Source: Lineus longissimus (taxonomy: Eukaryota > Nemertea > Pilidiophora > Heteronemertea > Lineidae). Taken from it: a stretch of 64,000 nt of DNA. The stretch is taken from the NCBI RefSeq assembly GCF_910592395.1, contig NC_088322.1, positions 1-64,000 of the forward strand, read 5' to 3'. Under the pieces are notes generated by a model. It saw only the letters and a program-made list of their open reading frames with translations, had not been told where the DNA came from and searched no databases. Every line of letters begins with the position of its first letter. The first letter of the stretch is position 1. The position numbers and the translations under genes were made by a program. Shown in pieces: positions 37,401 through 45,673 of the stretch.

Positions 37401-38108
37401 GCGCCGAAAGCTCCGAGTACGTTTTTGAGTACGCTTGATGCCAACACCATCAACGCACTTAACTTGGAGCGTTTCAGACGACAAGAACGCGATGCCATCC
37501 CGCACCACTTCTGGCCTTTTTCGACGCATAACTTACCTGACGAAATTAGCAACACTGATCAGAACGGCGAAAACGATCAGAGAAAATATATACTGTACAA
37601 TCGTTACAGGTTGAATAAGAGACCAGACGATAAGGATGTCATCGATAGTAGACGTAAGCGATCGCTCACAGGCACTAGCGCGTATGGAAGCGTGGGCAAC
37701 GTGCACATCGATGGTGACACTAACAACGATCAGAAGAAAAGGCCCGTGCGACGAAGCAACGTAAACCAAGACTGTAGCGAAAACAGGATGGATAATATCA
37801 GGTTGCACATCAACTCGTTCATCGAAAAGTACGGACTCGTCATGTCTACGATGGGCAACATACTGAGCATCGTCTTGATACCACTAATGTTTTACAGTGT
37901 GGTGCAACTGGTGGCGATCGAGAAAGGCAACAGAAAGAATACGGTCAGTGTACACGGCAGCACGGTTCTGGATCACAATATTCCGTACGCGAAGAACGCC
38001 GTCATAGGAACGTACGGTATTAATCAACACGATGCCAACATGAAAGACCACGAATTACAAGATAGGAAAACGAAGATTTTGTACCTTACCGAACCCACCC
38101 AGCATTAG
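34416..38108 (+). CDS. Glycoprotein B-like fusion protein, 1230 aa
   Basis: Predicted class III envelope fusogen. ATG 34416 is preferred over 34344: it gives a clean signal peptide (Val/Leu-rich core about 16-31) and fits the TATA box. Homology to gB is seen in the C-terminal half: a long helical stretch at about 725-780 (the central coil of gB domain III), then a Leu-Trp-x10-Leu-Trp pattern beginning near 788. Next comes the Leu-Cys-Tyr-x-Ser-Pro motif with C840, and a downstream Pro-Cys followed by a Phe-Asn-Val-Gly-Asn strand, matching the order in gB domain IV. A furin-type site Arg-Arg-Lys-Arg at 1079-1082 and a second basic cluster near 1106-1112 lie close to the membrane, unlike the mid-protein site usual in gB. 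The transmembrane region is about 1139-1168, with a cytosolic tail of about 62 residues. It is nearly 1.5 times the usual gB length. Confidence 0.72.
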   Translation: MNEQKNTQVVVSSWATVVVVVVVVLLCCFPLSCLAGDGTYTSQYNLRKLTDVLSTQLKASGNASSSTKVGDNLFRLITGDEYVVDPTASDNRVLEIKVEDSNYRTAQAFYDDASGLKLCDAVPDTETTFDALTIGGGAPSDGGKPSVTGAAHKVYTIRITQQQVKTQIFPSSSTIPAAYKKMSICGKVKHAKHYDVNDKSRTRPFPLFTILFKNADQLRTIHDPRNAKVCEKQKHRYIHMDHFADVSEHINGPRGQPGTTKTSMTTGMLKVFTPNQRVFKADKIFACRSLYYHVAFRCNDNVWTPTLTWLPVLEHGVTAEECKRWMTEKKCTVFNTTSTLDGMNHTVTLNMDRVSTNQYRTNVTDNTVRGIFDDYVKGPLLGTCLNRGAGHLYVRSCILDTNVPVTYSFPYQATEGGKRLSTPFGTVKMSQMGQIGNSEVIDAMSDEPVHGVTADGEYGWSHVRNVDHPAVTFMWPVAESILHTIEAKQTICPYTPLMEIPVTAKIVEGLRHTDMTLGRNVEKVIDKIVTFVENTADLLSTPHKFKAYNTQRVDADHVTRMGLNPTTEDGVSKCMWIPSEVFQTYMVDGTVLLQFVDRSQMGKTERYVERWNRNKLKYSVKESLRSRIDRDTTTERENVGMFGINRELVGTPTDLEEAVCTGLERNYIDAYQHEWQCVHGVVTLVEIGTDVAAVEETVRPPNPVAPTETSATNVESGEFISFDIPNNDADIKQVLEVISHNFAKLHNSAIRDGMRVDLLTKRMAELEPKLIADVLFPEGDVDITMAGDLWSVHRCDRVLWSDMRPIPSLKLNYPDMPIPTIYKNLDADLQHNVPHLSDLCYVSPIVKVMSKELGVTYMQVLDGGKTLSTSLDQITPCNRVEGRLHFNVGNQVLTFSGKTGEFHHAEERKTSPMSPEYNIFHEGKSDPLTKNINSGGTHITNMISGGTGTINNNRLATDNDYVPKPDENIQSTGYHSGVDKGIRHHLMEVSFGQSTAPKAPSTFLSTLDANTINALNLERFRRQERDAIPHHFWPFSTHNLPDEISNTDQNGENDQRKYILYNRYRLNKRPDDKDVIDSRRKRSLTGTSAYGSVGNVHIDGDTNNDQKKRPVRRSNVNQDCSENRMDNIRLHINSFIEKYGLVMSTMGNILSIVLIPLMFYSVVQLVAIEKGNRKNTVSVHGSTVLDHNIPYAKNAVIGTYGINQHDANMKDHELQDRKTKILYLTEPTQH

Positions 38109-38151
38109 GAAATGGGAAATGTCTGTATACACCCTAAACAAAACAAAAACA

Positions 38152-38157
38152 AATAAA
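38152..38157 (+). terminator. AATAAA of the gB-like gene
   Basis: Canonical signal 44 bases after the gB-like stop. I see no plus-strand AATAAA in the gaps between 26451 and 38108, so the four plus-strand genes there may share this 3' end. Confidence 0.65.
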
Positions 38158-38194
38158 TGTTATAAAACAAAAAAAAACGTACACAAAAATGTAG

Positions 38195-40366
38195 TTATAT
38201 CTTCTTTTTAATCAACACGAATATGCCGCATATTAAAGAGGCAACTCCAATTATCATGCCTATAGACACACAGCCCAGGACACTCTTTGCGTCGAGGGTA
38301 TCTGTAAAGTTCGTCACAGTGTTTGCCATATCATCTATCTTACTATTAGCCAAATCACTCCAATCACCAGCCACTTTGATCAATTTGCCCGCCGCCGTGT
38401 AGAATAGCGTTGTGTGCTCCTTCTGGGCGTGAAATGTTCGTTTGAAATCTGCATCGATTTTATTTTCCGCTTCAATCACATCTGGTAGATTGCTATGAAT
38501 GATGTTAAAGTGAGTATAATTTAGTGCCGGTCGACTGTTGATTCTAGTCACGTCGGCTGCAAACTTGGCAGCGAGTTCCTTGGGAAAGTGGGTGTTGATG
38601 CTAGGCAAGTTAAACATGTACCGATAGGTAATATCGGGAAACATTTCATCTTTCGGTACTCGACAATCGGTTAGTTTCATCTCGAGGAATATTGATTTGC
38701 CGGTCAATGAACAAAAACACGGCACGTCGATAACACACAGTGTGCAGCTGTGAATCGTACGTACTTTGTGCGAACTTCCCGCCCGGGGACAATTCACTTT
38801 CCAATCGTCGTCCTCGTTGTGATCTCCACCGATGATCAGATAGTTGCCACGCGACAATGCAACTGCCTTATAGGGATCCGGTGGGCGATCAATGTATTTT
38901 ATCGTGCACATTTTCAGAATCCGTGTCGCATCGTTGTAGAACAGAGCAGCGGCACAACTTATGATGTCCGATGTCTGTCGCTGCATGGAAACCTGGGAGT
39001 TGCACGTTTTTAACTGTTCTCCACGACACGTTTCGTAAAACGTGGCGTCCAACTCTGCGTAAAAGTCTATGTGCGGTGTGACAGCAAAGTAGTCCGGCAG
39101 GTCGGTTATCAACGTCCTGCCATGGTGGTCATGTTGTCTGTACACAGGAAAACTGCCTATTCGGTATACCGTCAACGGGCCGCCTGTGTGTTGGATGGGG
39201 ATCTTGATCATGATTATCAACTTGTGACCCTGTCGCGAATAGACCAAGTCTCGCATCGTATAGTAAAAAGATACCTTTTTGTTCGCGATGTCTATCATTC
39301 CTTTGTACTTTTCAACAAGGTCCACACTGAGTTTATCTAGTATACGTTGTATGTCGTCCGGGGTAACCAATAGGTCGGGTAGATACCCGGTGGTAAGCGT
39401 TCTAATGGACGCTGTTAGATCGTCCATGCGCTTGATGATAGCTTCGACACCGGCCGTGTACACTGATTTTTCTAACAACATCTGCGTGAGGTAGTCTAGA
39501 TATTTGTCCATTATTTTCATCTCATTGTCTATGGTCCTCAGCACGCTAGCGTGTTGCTGCTCTTCTTTGATCATGTCGTTACGAAGATTGTTGATGTTGT
39601 TCGAATTGTCTTTTACGCGGATCATTTCGGTGGATAGAGCATTGGCCGACTTTACACGAAAGTTTGACAGATCCTTTTCCGACTTTATGAGTTCTTCTTT
39701 ATCTTTCTCTATTACTTTACCAATTTCGTCCACGTGAGTTTTCATAACGTCGAAGTCATGTTTGTTGGGCAAGTTGAAAAAGTCGGCAAAAGCATTACCC
39801 ACTGCGCTGAATATGCTACGTTTGGTGCGGTGGTGTTTGTTTAGTATCAAGTGACGGGCTGATTGACGATGTCTTTTTAACCACATGATATCGCGTCGTC
39901 GTCGTTGTCGTGTCTGTTGTGATGCTGCTGTATTAAATTCTGGTATCAGTTGTAAGAGTTTATTCAATCTGGTCATGGCGTTTTGCATACGTTCCTGTGC
40001 TATGGTATTAACGGCAGTGATTACTTTGTTAAATTCCGAGCAACGAAACAGGTGCTGTTTTATATTTTCACACGGCATGTCTTCTATTGTGGGCAACGGG
40101 TCTTTAAACACTTCCAAATCGATGACAATGGTGGATCTATAGAAACTGGCACCGTTTAACATTTTGCTGTGTTCATGAAATACAACTCCCCAGTTGATTA
40201 ACGGTATAACTCCTTCTACCTGTTTGATCGGTTGTAATATTGGAGACGACGATTTTTTACCTTGTACCCCCAGCACAGTGACAATCAAGAGGAATACAGC
40301 GAACGACTGCTTACTGTACATTTGGCATCGTCGTCGCCATTCCCACCGATCCGTGGTGACTACCAT
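38195..40366 (-). CDS. Baculovirus F/errantivirus Env-like fusion glycoprotein, 723 aa
   Basis: Predicted class I-type membrane fusion protein of the Baculo_F (LD130)/gypsy Env kind. Met16 (ATG 40321) would place the hydrophobic signal peptide at the N-terminus; ATG 40364-40366 is the longest start and overlaps the upstream gene's stop. An F2-like part (about 40-183) has Gly-Val-Val-Phe then Ile-Val-Ile-Asp-Leu, as is typical near the N-terminus of this family, plus two Cys. A furin-type Arg-Thr-Lys-Arg lies at 180-183, with a further Arg run near 157-160. After it comes a hydrophobic, Gly/Ala/Phe-containing fusion-peptide-like segment (184-197), then a long coiled coil (about 205-300). A Cys cluster of at least ten residues spans about 455-580. 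One transmembrane helix sits at about 696-718 with a Lys-Lys-Lys end and almost no tail. The gene is convergent with the gB-like gene. The assignment is from architecture and motifs; no alignment was run. Confidence 0.74.
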   Translation of the reverse strand: MVVTTDRWEWRRRCQMYSKQSFAVFLLIVTVLGVQGKKSSSPILQPIKQVEGVIPLINWGVVFHEHSKMLNGASFYRSTIVIDLEVFKDPLPTIEDMPCENIKQHLFRCSEFNKVITAVNTIAQERMQNAMTRLNKLLQLIPEFNTAASQQTRQRRRRDIMWLKRHRQSARHLILNKHHRTKRSIFSAVGNAFADFFNLPNKHDFDVMKTHVDEIGKVIEKDKEELIKSEKDLSNFRVKSANALSTEMIRVKDNSNNINNLRNDMIKEEQQHASVLRTIDNEMKIMDKYLDYLTQMLLEKSVYTAGVEAIIKRMDDLTASIRTLTTGYLPDLLVTPDDIQRILDKLSVDLVEKYKGMIDIANKKVSFYYTMRDLVYSRQGHKLIIMIKIPIQHTGGPLTVYRIGSFPVYRQHDHHGRTLITDLPDYFAVTPHIDFYAELDATFYETCRGEQLKTCNSQVSMQRQTSDIISCAAALFYNDATRILKMCTIKYIDRPPDPYKAVALSRGNYLIIGGDHNEDDDWKVNCPRAGSSHKVRTIHSCTLCVIDVPCFCSLTGKSIFLEMKLTDCRVPKDEMFPDITYRYMFNLPSINTHFPKELAAKFAADVTRINSRPALNYTHFNIIHSNLPDVIEAENKIDADFKRTFHAQKEHTTLFYTAAGKLIKVAGDWSDLANSKIDDMANTVTNFTDTLDAKSVLGCVSIGMIIGVASLICGIFVLIKKKI

Positions 40367-43300
40367 ATTCGTGAAAAAACTGATCGTGTGCTCGTCGGCG
40401 TTTCTGTTCTCAAACAGAACAAAAGATCATCACTACATTGATACGGTGTGATATCAATGCTACAGTTATGAAATATTGGTTTTAACTGTGCTCGCACTTT
40501 AATCAGATGTTTCTCGGTGCTGGACAAACGTCGATTCAAGTAGTCATGTTGTTGTTGTTGTTGTATTGTTTTACTATCACTACCGTCGCTGCCACTATCA
40601 TCATCATCATCGTCATCATCATCATCATTCTTCTCCATTTTTAAGGATTCATTATGCAAATATACTAATTTCTGAGTAAGAATTCGATCTATAATGTCAG
40701 CTCGAAGTTTCAGGCTTTCCCTGTCACAGAGAACAGAGTGTGGTGATGATGATGATGATGTCCTTTGGAAACCAACCATCAGCGTGAATCTCCTCCCGTA
40801 CGGAGAATAGAGACCGCCTTTACACGTCATCATGAGGCGTCGCAACGCCACAATACCACCAATGTGTTCGACACATGCTCTGAAAGCCACAAGATAGCTG
40901 TTCAAGAGTCCCGATTGATAAAAGTATATCCAGGTGGAGAAAATTTCTGCTGTTGGGGCATACTTTGCATTTAGAGTTACTTTCTGTGTCACTGTGTCGC
41001 ACAACACCACCATTTGTCTATGACAACGATGACTCTCCTCCTCCTCCGAATGGCCCGTGATTGTGTGTTGATATCCACGAACGAAGCGATACATTGCATT
41101 TCGAAAACGGCGGTCGTGGTTGATATCCACTCCCTTGTCACGCAATACCAACGAAGCCATGTAAGCATCGTCACAGTCGGGTAGTTCGTTTATTCCCGCT
41201 AATAAGATAGGACAGCCCAGTGTGCGAACAAAACACATTGTCGAATCTGAACTAGTTGCTGTGGTATAGCTGAACAAAGATACTATTTCCATCGCTTCCT
41301 CTCCTCTGGTGTTCTTGTGTATGTCATATTGAGTGATCTGAGATGGTGGTAGTGCCGCTGATGCACAATATACGTCTGATAATATAGCATCGATACTTGA
41401 CGGGATCGATTTGTTGTATGGAATAGTGTGTTTGTCGATGTTTGACATTACCATTGCAACAAGTAGTCTGTCGGTTATAGACCCAGTCTTACGTTGTTTG
41501 TCGTCGCTTGTCCTGTTCATATGATCAGTCAGAGTAGGTAGATCGTGTAAAGACAATGGCACGAATTGTCCAGAAACGACTTTCGATTGAAAGATTGGGA
41601 TTTGTGGGTCTTGACATGCGATAAACGTATCCCACGGGAGTAGATATTCTACTTGCCCCACGAAGTCTACTCTTGTGTCCTGAGTCAAATGACAGTAGTC
41701 TGTTGGACTAAGTTTGTCACCGACCAGGTTTTCCAGTATGCATAAGGAAACGTGGAACCACGTTAATTTTTTTTTCCATATATTGCATAGACCAAACATG
41801 TGAAGAGTGTCCATCAGCGTGCCTAGGCTCGGTACCGTAATGTGTAGTTGTCTCGCTTTAACAACACCGCTATGTCCCATGATGGCGAATGTGAGCTGTT
41901 CGACGCAACTATTTTGTTGGATGTTGTTGGTGTCTCTGTTGTCAAACAATTGCGATATCCTCTCAGTTGTAAGATGTCTCGTAGTGAGATCCGTTATGTA
42001 TCCACAAAACGATTGACTGACATCGCATGAACCTCTCGTAGTAGTATTATCCGTGTCCCACTCGGTCAACAATGGCGATGTCAGTCGTTTGGGATCTATT
42101 ATATTATTTTCCATCATCAACATCGTATCGACGGTATCATTCAACCCCGCTGCTGGCGTGGTAGCACCAAATGAAATGTCGTCACTGATGCCGCTGTTGA
42201 GACTCGCCATGGTAGTTTCTCGCTTCACCTGTTTCTGTTTGAAATCGTTGATGATCAACAGGTATTGTTGATTCGGAATCATGATCTGTATCAATGACGG
42301 CAAATCGCCGAGAAGCGACAGTTTACTCGAATTTGTCAGTAGCTTGGTACACTTGACCACTTCCATCGTATACGTGCCTATGAACTCGATCATTCTCAAC
42401 GCTCTGAACAATTCGTTATAGTCAGAGTTTAGAATACTTATAATGGAGTAGTCGTCGAGTCTGGACAAGAGAAAACCGCAAATGTACATGTTGGCGAATG
42501 CACCCGGTCCGATAAATTGCAATACAGATTGCCCAATGTCGCTGGAACTAAACTCGGTATACTCGCTCCACGTCTGGTCAAATGCGCCTTCTGGTGTGTG
42601 ATCATTGCCGTCGTAGTTGTCTCTGAACCACAACAACATGGCCGGAACAAAATCTGTTGTCCTTGAAACTTTCGTTGTGTCACCACCCAGTTCGACTAGT
42701 CGATTTTTTCCATATGCACACTGAGACCTCCTGTCCAGTACGTGTATATCGCATTGTTCAAACCAAGGGACGAGATCCACTTGAAGATAGATGCCAATGT
42801 TGTCTATAGACGGGCACGTGTCCATGTAGCATCGGAGTAGATGCACTATGGAGATGGCATTGTATCGACCGGCGTGCGTATGAAATGGTGAGCTCATACT
42901 CGGACAGTCTCGTCCGTCGTAGTAGTCATGTTCACGGTAGTTGTCTGACCATATTGATTTGTAGCAGTAGTCCACAATGCACGATGTAGAGTTCATGATG
43001 AAGACGGCTAGGTCACGCAAGACTCTAACCAGATTTGCATTGATCTCTGCCTCTAGAAAGAATCTAGAATCGAATAAATTACGATTAGTCGCTCCTTTGT
43101 ATTTGAAGCCTAAGACATGTTCTTGAATGTAAGTGGAGATTTTATGTACAGTGTCGAATATTTTTTTGTTCATCCAATCATTGGTAACCAATTTTGGATT
43201 AAGATGATGACATCCATGTTTTTTTGTTTTGTTTTTTTTTTCAATGAATTTGACGAGATTCTGGAGATCGTCTAGAAACGATATCAGAGCTTTATCAACT

Positions 43301-43410
43301 GGCGAATTGTTGTTGTACTCCTCACCAGGCAACAATGGCGATTGTTGTATGAGGTGATCCGTGTTCAACCAGTTACAAAAGGCACGTTTTAACAATGTTT
43401 TCGTATCCAT
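40360..43410 (-). CDS. Unrecognised protein, 1016 aa
   Basis: Not recognised. The frame is open back to GTG 43428; ATG 43410 has strong context (A at -3, G at +4). The protein is largely globular, helix-rich and Cys/His-containing. A Lys-rich patch (Lys-Lys-Asn-Lys-Thr-Lys-Lys) is at about 58-64. An Asp run followed by a Ser/Asp and Gln run (about 930-965) comes shortly before the C-terminus. No signal peptide, membrane segment or nucleotide-binding loop was found. The TAG stop overlaps the ATG region of the F-like gene by seven bases, so both probably share a minus-strand transcript. It may be a tegument or replication-accessory protein; function unknown. Confidence 0.8.
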   Translation of the reverse strand: MDTKTLLKRAFCNWLNTDHLIQQSPLLPGEEYNNNSPVDKALISFLDDLQNLVKFIEKKNKTKKHGCHHLNPKLVTNDWMNKKIFDTVHKISTYIQEHVLGFKYKGATNRNLFDSRFFLEAEINANLVRVLRDLAVFIMNSTSCIVDYCYKSIWSDNYREHDYYDGRDCPSMSSPFHTHAGRYNAISIVHLLRCYMDTCPSIDNIGIYLQVDLVPWFEQCDIHVLDRRSQCAYGKNRLVELGGDTTKVSRTTDFVPAMLLWFRDNYDGNDHTPEGAFDQTWSEYTEFSSSDIGQSVLQFIGPGAFANMYICGFLLSRLDDYSIISILNSDYNELFRALRMIEFIGTYTMEVVKCTKLLTNSSKLSLLGDLPSLIQIMIPNQQYLLIINDFKQKQVKRETTMASLNSGISDDISFGATTPAAGLNDTVDTMLMMENNIIDPKRLTSPLLTEWDTDNTTTRGSCDVSQSFCGYITDLTTRHLTTERISQLFDNRDTNNIQQNSCVEQLTFAIMGHSGVVKARQLHITVPSLGTLMDTLHMFGLCNIWKKKLTWFHVSLCILENLVGDKLSPTDYCHLTQDTRVDFVGQVEYLLPWDTFIACQDPQIPIFQSKVVSGQFVPLSLHDLPTLTDHMNRTSDDKQRKTGSITDRLLVAMVMSNIDKHTIPYNKSIPSSIDAILSDVYCASAALPPSQITQYDIHKNTRGEEAMEIVSLFSYTTATSSDSTMCFVRTLGCPILLAGINELPDCDDAYMASLVLRDKGVDINHDRRFRNAMYRFVRGYQHTITGHSEEEESHRCHRQMVVLCDTVTQKVTLNAKYAPTAEIFSTWIYFYQSGLLNSYLVAFRACVEHIGGIVALRRLMMTCKGGLYSPYGRRFTLMVGFQRTSSSSSPHSVLCDRESLKLRADIIDRILTQKLVYLHNESLKMEKNDDDDDDDDDDSGSDGSDSKTIQQQQQHDYLNRRLSSTEKHLIKVRAQLKPIFHNCSIDITPYQCSDDLLFCLRTETPTSTRSVFSRIW

Positions 43411-43636
43411 TTTACAACACGATTTCACTAGGCATGTTGTGAATCGCCGATAATTTTATCTCTGGTGGCAGAAATAGTTGATTTTCAGTAACTTGGTCAT
43501 AGATGGGACACACATATATAGTCATATATATATTATTTCGTACGAAATAGCAGCGCAATATCACACAATTACAACGCGCGCAGAATCAGTTTAACTGATT
43601 TGCCTCATTAGTGACAGCTGTTGGTCGGTGAGTGTT
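43411..43636. promoter_or_regulatory. AT-rich promoter region with palindromes (candidate origin)
   Basis: 226 bases between the 1016-aa gene start and the DNA-binding-protein stop. It holds TATATA at 43515-43520 and TATATATA at 43525-43532, a perfect 16-base palindrome TATTTCGTACGAAATA at 43534-43549, a CGCGCG block near 43575-43580, and a hairpin AATCAGT-TTA-ACTGATT at 43584-43600. The TATA elements would serve the minus-strand 1016-aa gene. The density of dyads beside AT-rich DNA, next to a replication gene, also recalls herpesvirus lytic origins; that part is inference. Confidence 0.5.
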
Positions 43637-45603
43637 TTAGAACATCATGTTCTCCTCATCCTCCTCGTGGTCACCGACGACCTCAGTGTCGTTTGCGTCT
43701 TTGTCATCGATATTCTGCTCACCACGAGCGATTCTTATCTTGGTTATCTCCTCCATTATGGGCGTAAATACGCGATCTCGGAAGAGTTCGACGTGTCCAC
43801 CATCACTTATCAGTGTGGGATAGAATTTTGTGATGACGGAGAACACTTCGTTGGTTATGTTCAAATCGACGTAGGTTAGGATGTTCTCGAGCATAAATTT
43901 GGCTAGTCTAGCCCATGTAACCTCTTTCTTGTCAACGACCGCACTAACCAGCTCTTCGCACACGGTTTTGCCAAGCGTGTAGGATATCTTGTTGTCGTCG
44001 CCCCACTTTGCAGCTGCCTTTTTGCTAAACGCCTCACTCTGTTTGAACGCTGGGCACAATGGTCGAACTAATAAGACGTCCATGTCCGATTCTGCATTTA
44101 TCGCAGCAGTTGATGAGATACCAGCACCAATGTTACCGGTAACGGATGATACGGTTCGTTTCTCGGATGGTTTTTGTGTCAGTCTCGACATGACGTATCC
44201 CTGGTGATCGGTTGGTGCTCCTCCAGTCTTGATGGAGACAAAGTAAGATGTTCCCACAGAAGCGGCGTACGAGTTGATGACTTGTCCACCGTATACCATG
44301 ACGGGTCCTTGCACGTCATTACCACTGGCGGCATCAGTGACCGAGGGTAGAGAACAATCTGCTACGAAAGCCGTCCTCATTTGTTTGATTGTATTACCAA
44401 TCGAATGGACACGATTCGGTCCTATCAACCAACGTACACATGTGTCTGTCAGTAATGCCCTCCTCTCGTTGTCACGACTGCCAAAGTCACTGTGTACGTT
44501 GAATTGTCTGGCAGGCGACCGACTTCCCAGTATGATACATGCACTCATCAACGCATGTACCTGTCCTGTGAGGGACGAACCGATCTTGTCGTGGACTAAA
44601 CAGTCCGACAACAATTGTGATATCTTTCTGTCCAAGTCTATATCATGTTGGTACATGTGCAAGAACTTAACCATGGCACCGTGTGGATTTGTTCTCTTGA
44701 TAGTAGCTGATGTGCCGTCAACAACGACTGCCTCCATGCGACCCATCTCAGCGTTAAGTTCACGAAATCTTGATACAAGAAGACTGACGATACTCTTGAT
44801 GTCGTGGTCCATGTGCATTATGAAATCGGGAGCACTGGTCTGTACGGTTTTCATAAAGTCAACAATGTTCGTTGCACCTTTGAGAATGGTCTGTTGGTCA
44901 GTAAAATCCGAACAGCGGAAGAAATTGAATATCATGCCACTCTGGTGTATACAATCGCTAATCTTTCTCATGTCATCTCGAAGTATATCTGCAGCGTCTG
45001 CCTTATACTTGGTCATGTTGTCTACGTCTTCCGCTGCTGTACCCGCCGTAGTAGCAGCAGCAGCAGTAGCAGCCATGGAGAAAAGAGGTGGTAGTGGAAC
45101 AGCGTGGGTGGTGGACATCATCGGTTCTTTTGTTGCACTGCTCATCAGTATGGATTCTTCATCATGGTTGTCGTTCATTTCCCTTTCATGCCGCATCATC
45201 AACTGAATGTCAGTCATGTCAGCATCTCTCATCGAGGTGGCACCCGCACCATCACCAACAGAAGCATTGGCGCGTCGTATATGTGGATATTCAGTTTTTT
45301 CGTAATTGAACAGATCACTCTTTGCAATGTACTGGGTAGGATAGATACAATTGTCTACGGTGATGGTCTTGGTCCTGGTCACGTCTGATTCCTCGCGCAA
45401 GTCTTCATCAGTGAAGAATAGAGTTGGAATGCGGATTTCAGCATCTGCATTTTTACTTTGCACCTGATTAAGTCTGGTTTGCAACCAGACAGTCTTGTTC
45501 GTGGGATATTGTTCATCATCGTCATCATTGTCTTCCTCTGATCCTGTTGGCTCAGCATCATTTTTGCCAATGGTCTCTTTCTTCTTCTCATTCTCTCCAA
45601 CGC

Positions 45604-45673
<70 letters not shown>

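Noticed and set aside
45379-45672. Minus-strand frame opening with a 23-Met run
   Set aside because: It is an alternative-frame reading of the GAT microsatellite that encodes poly-Asp in the DNA-binding protein.
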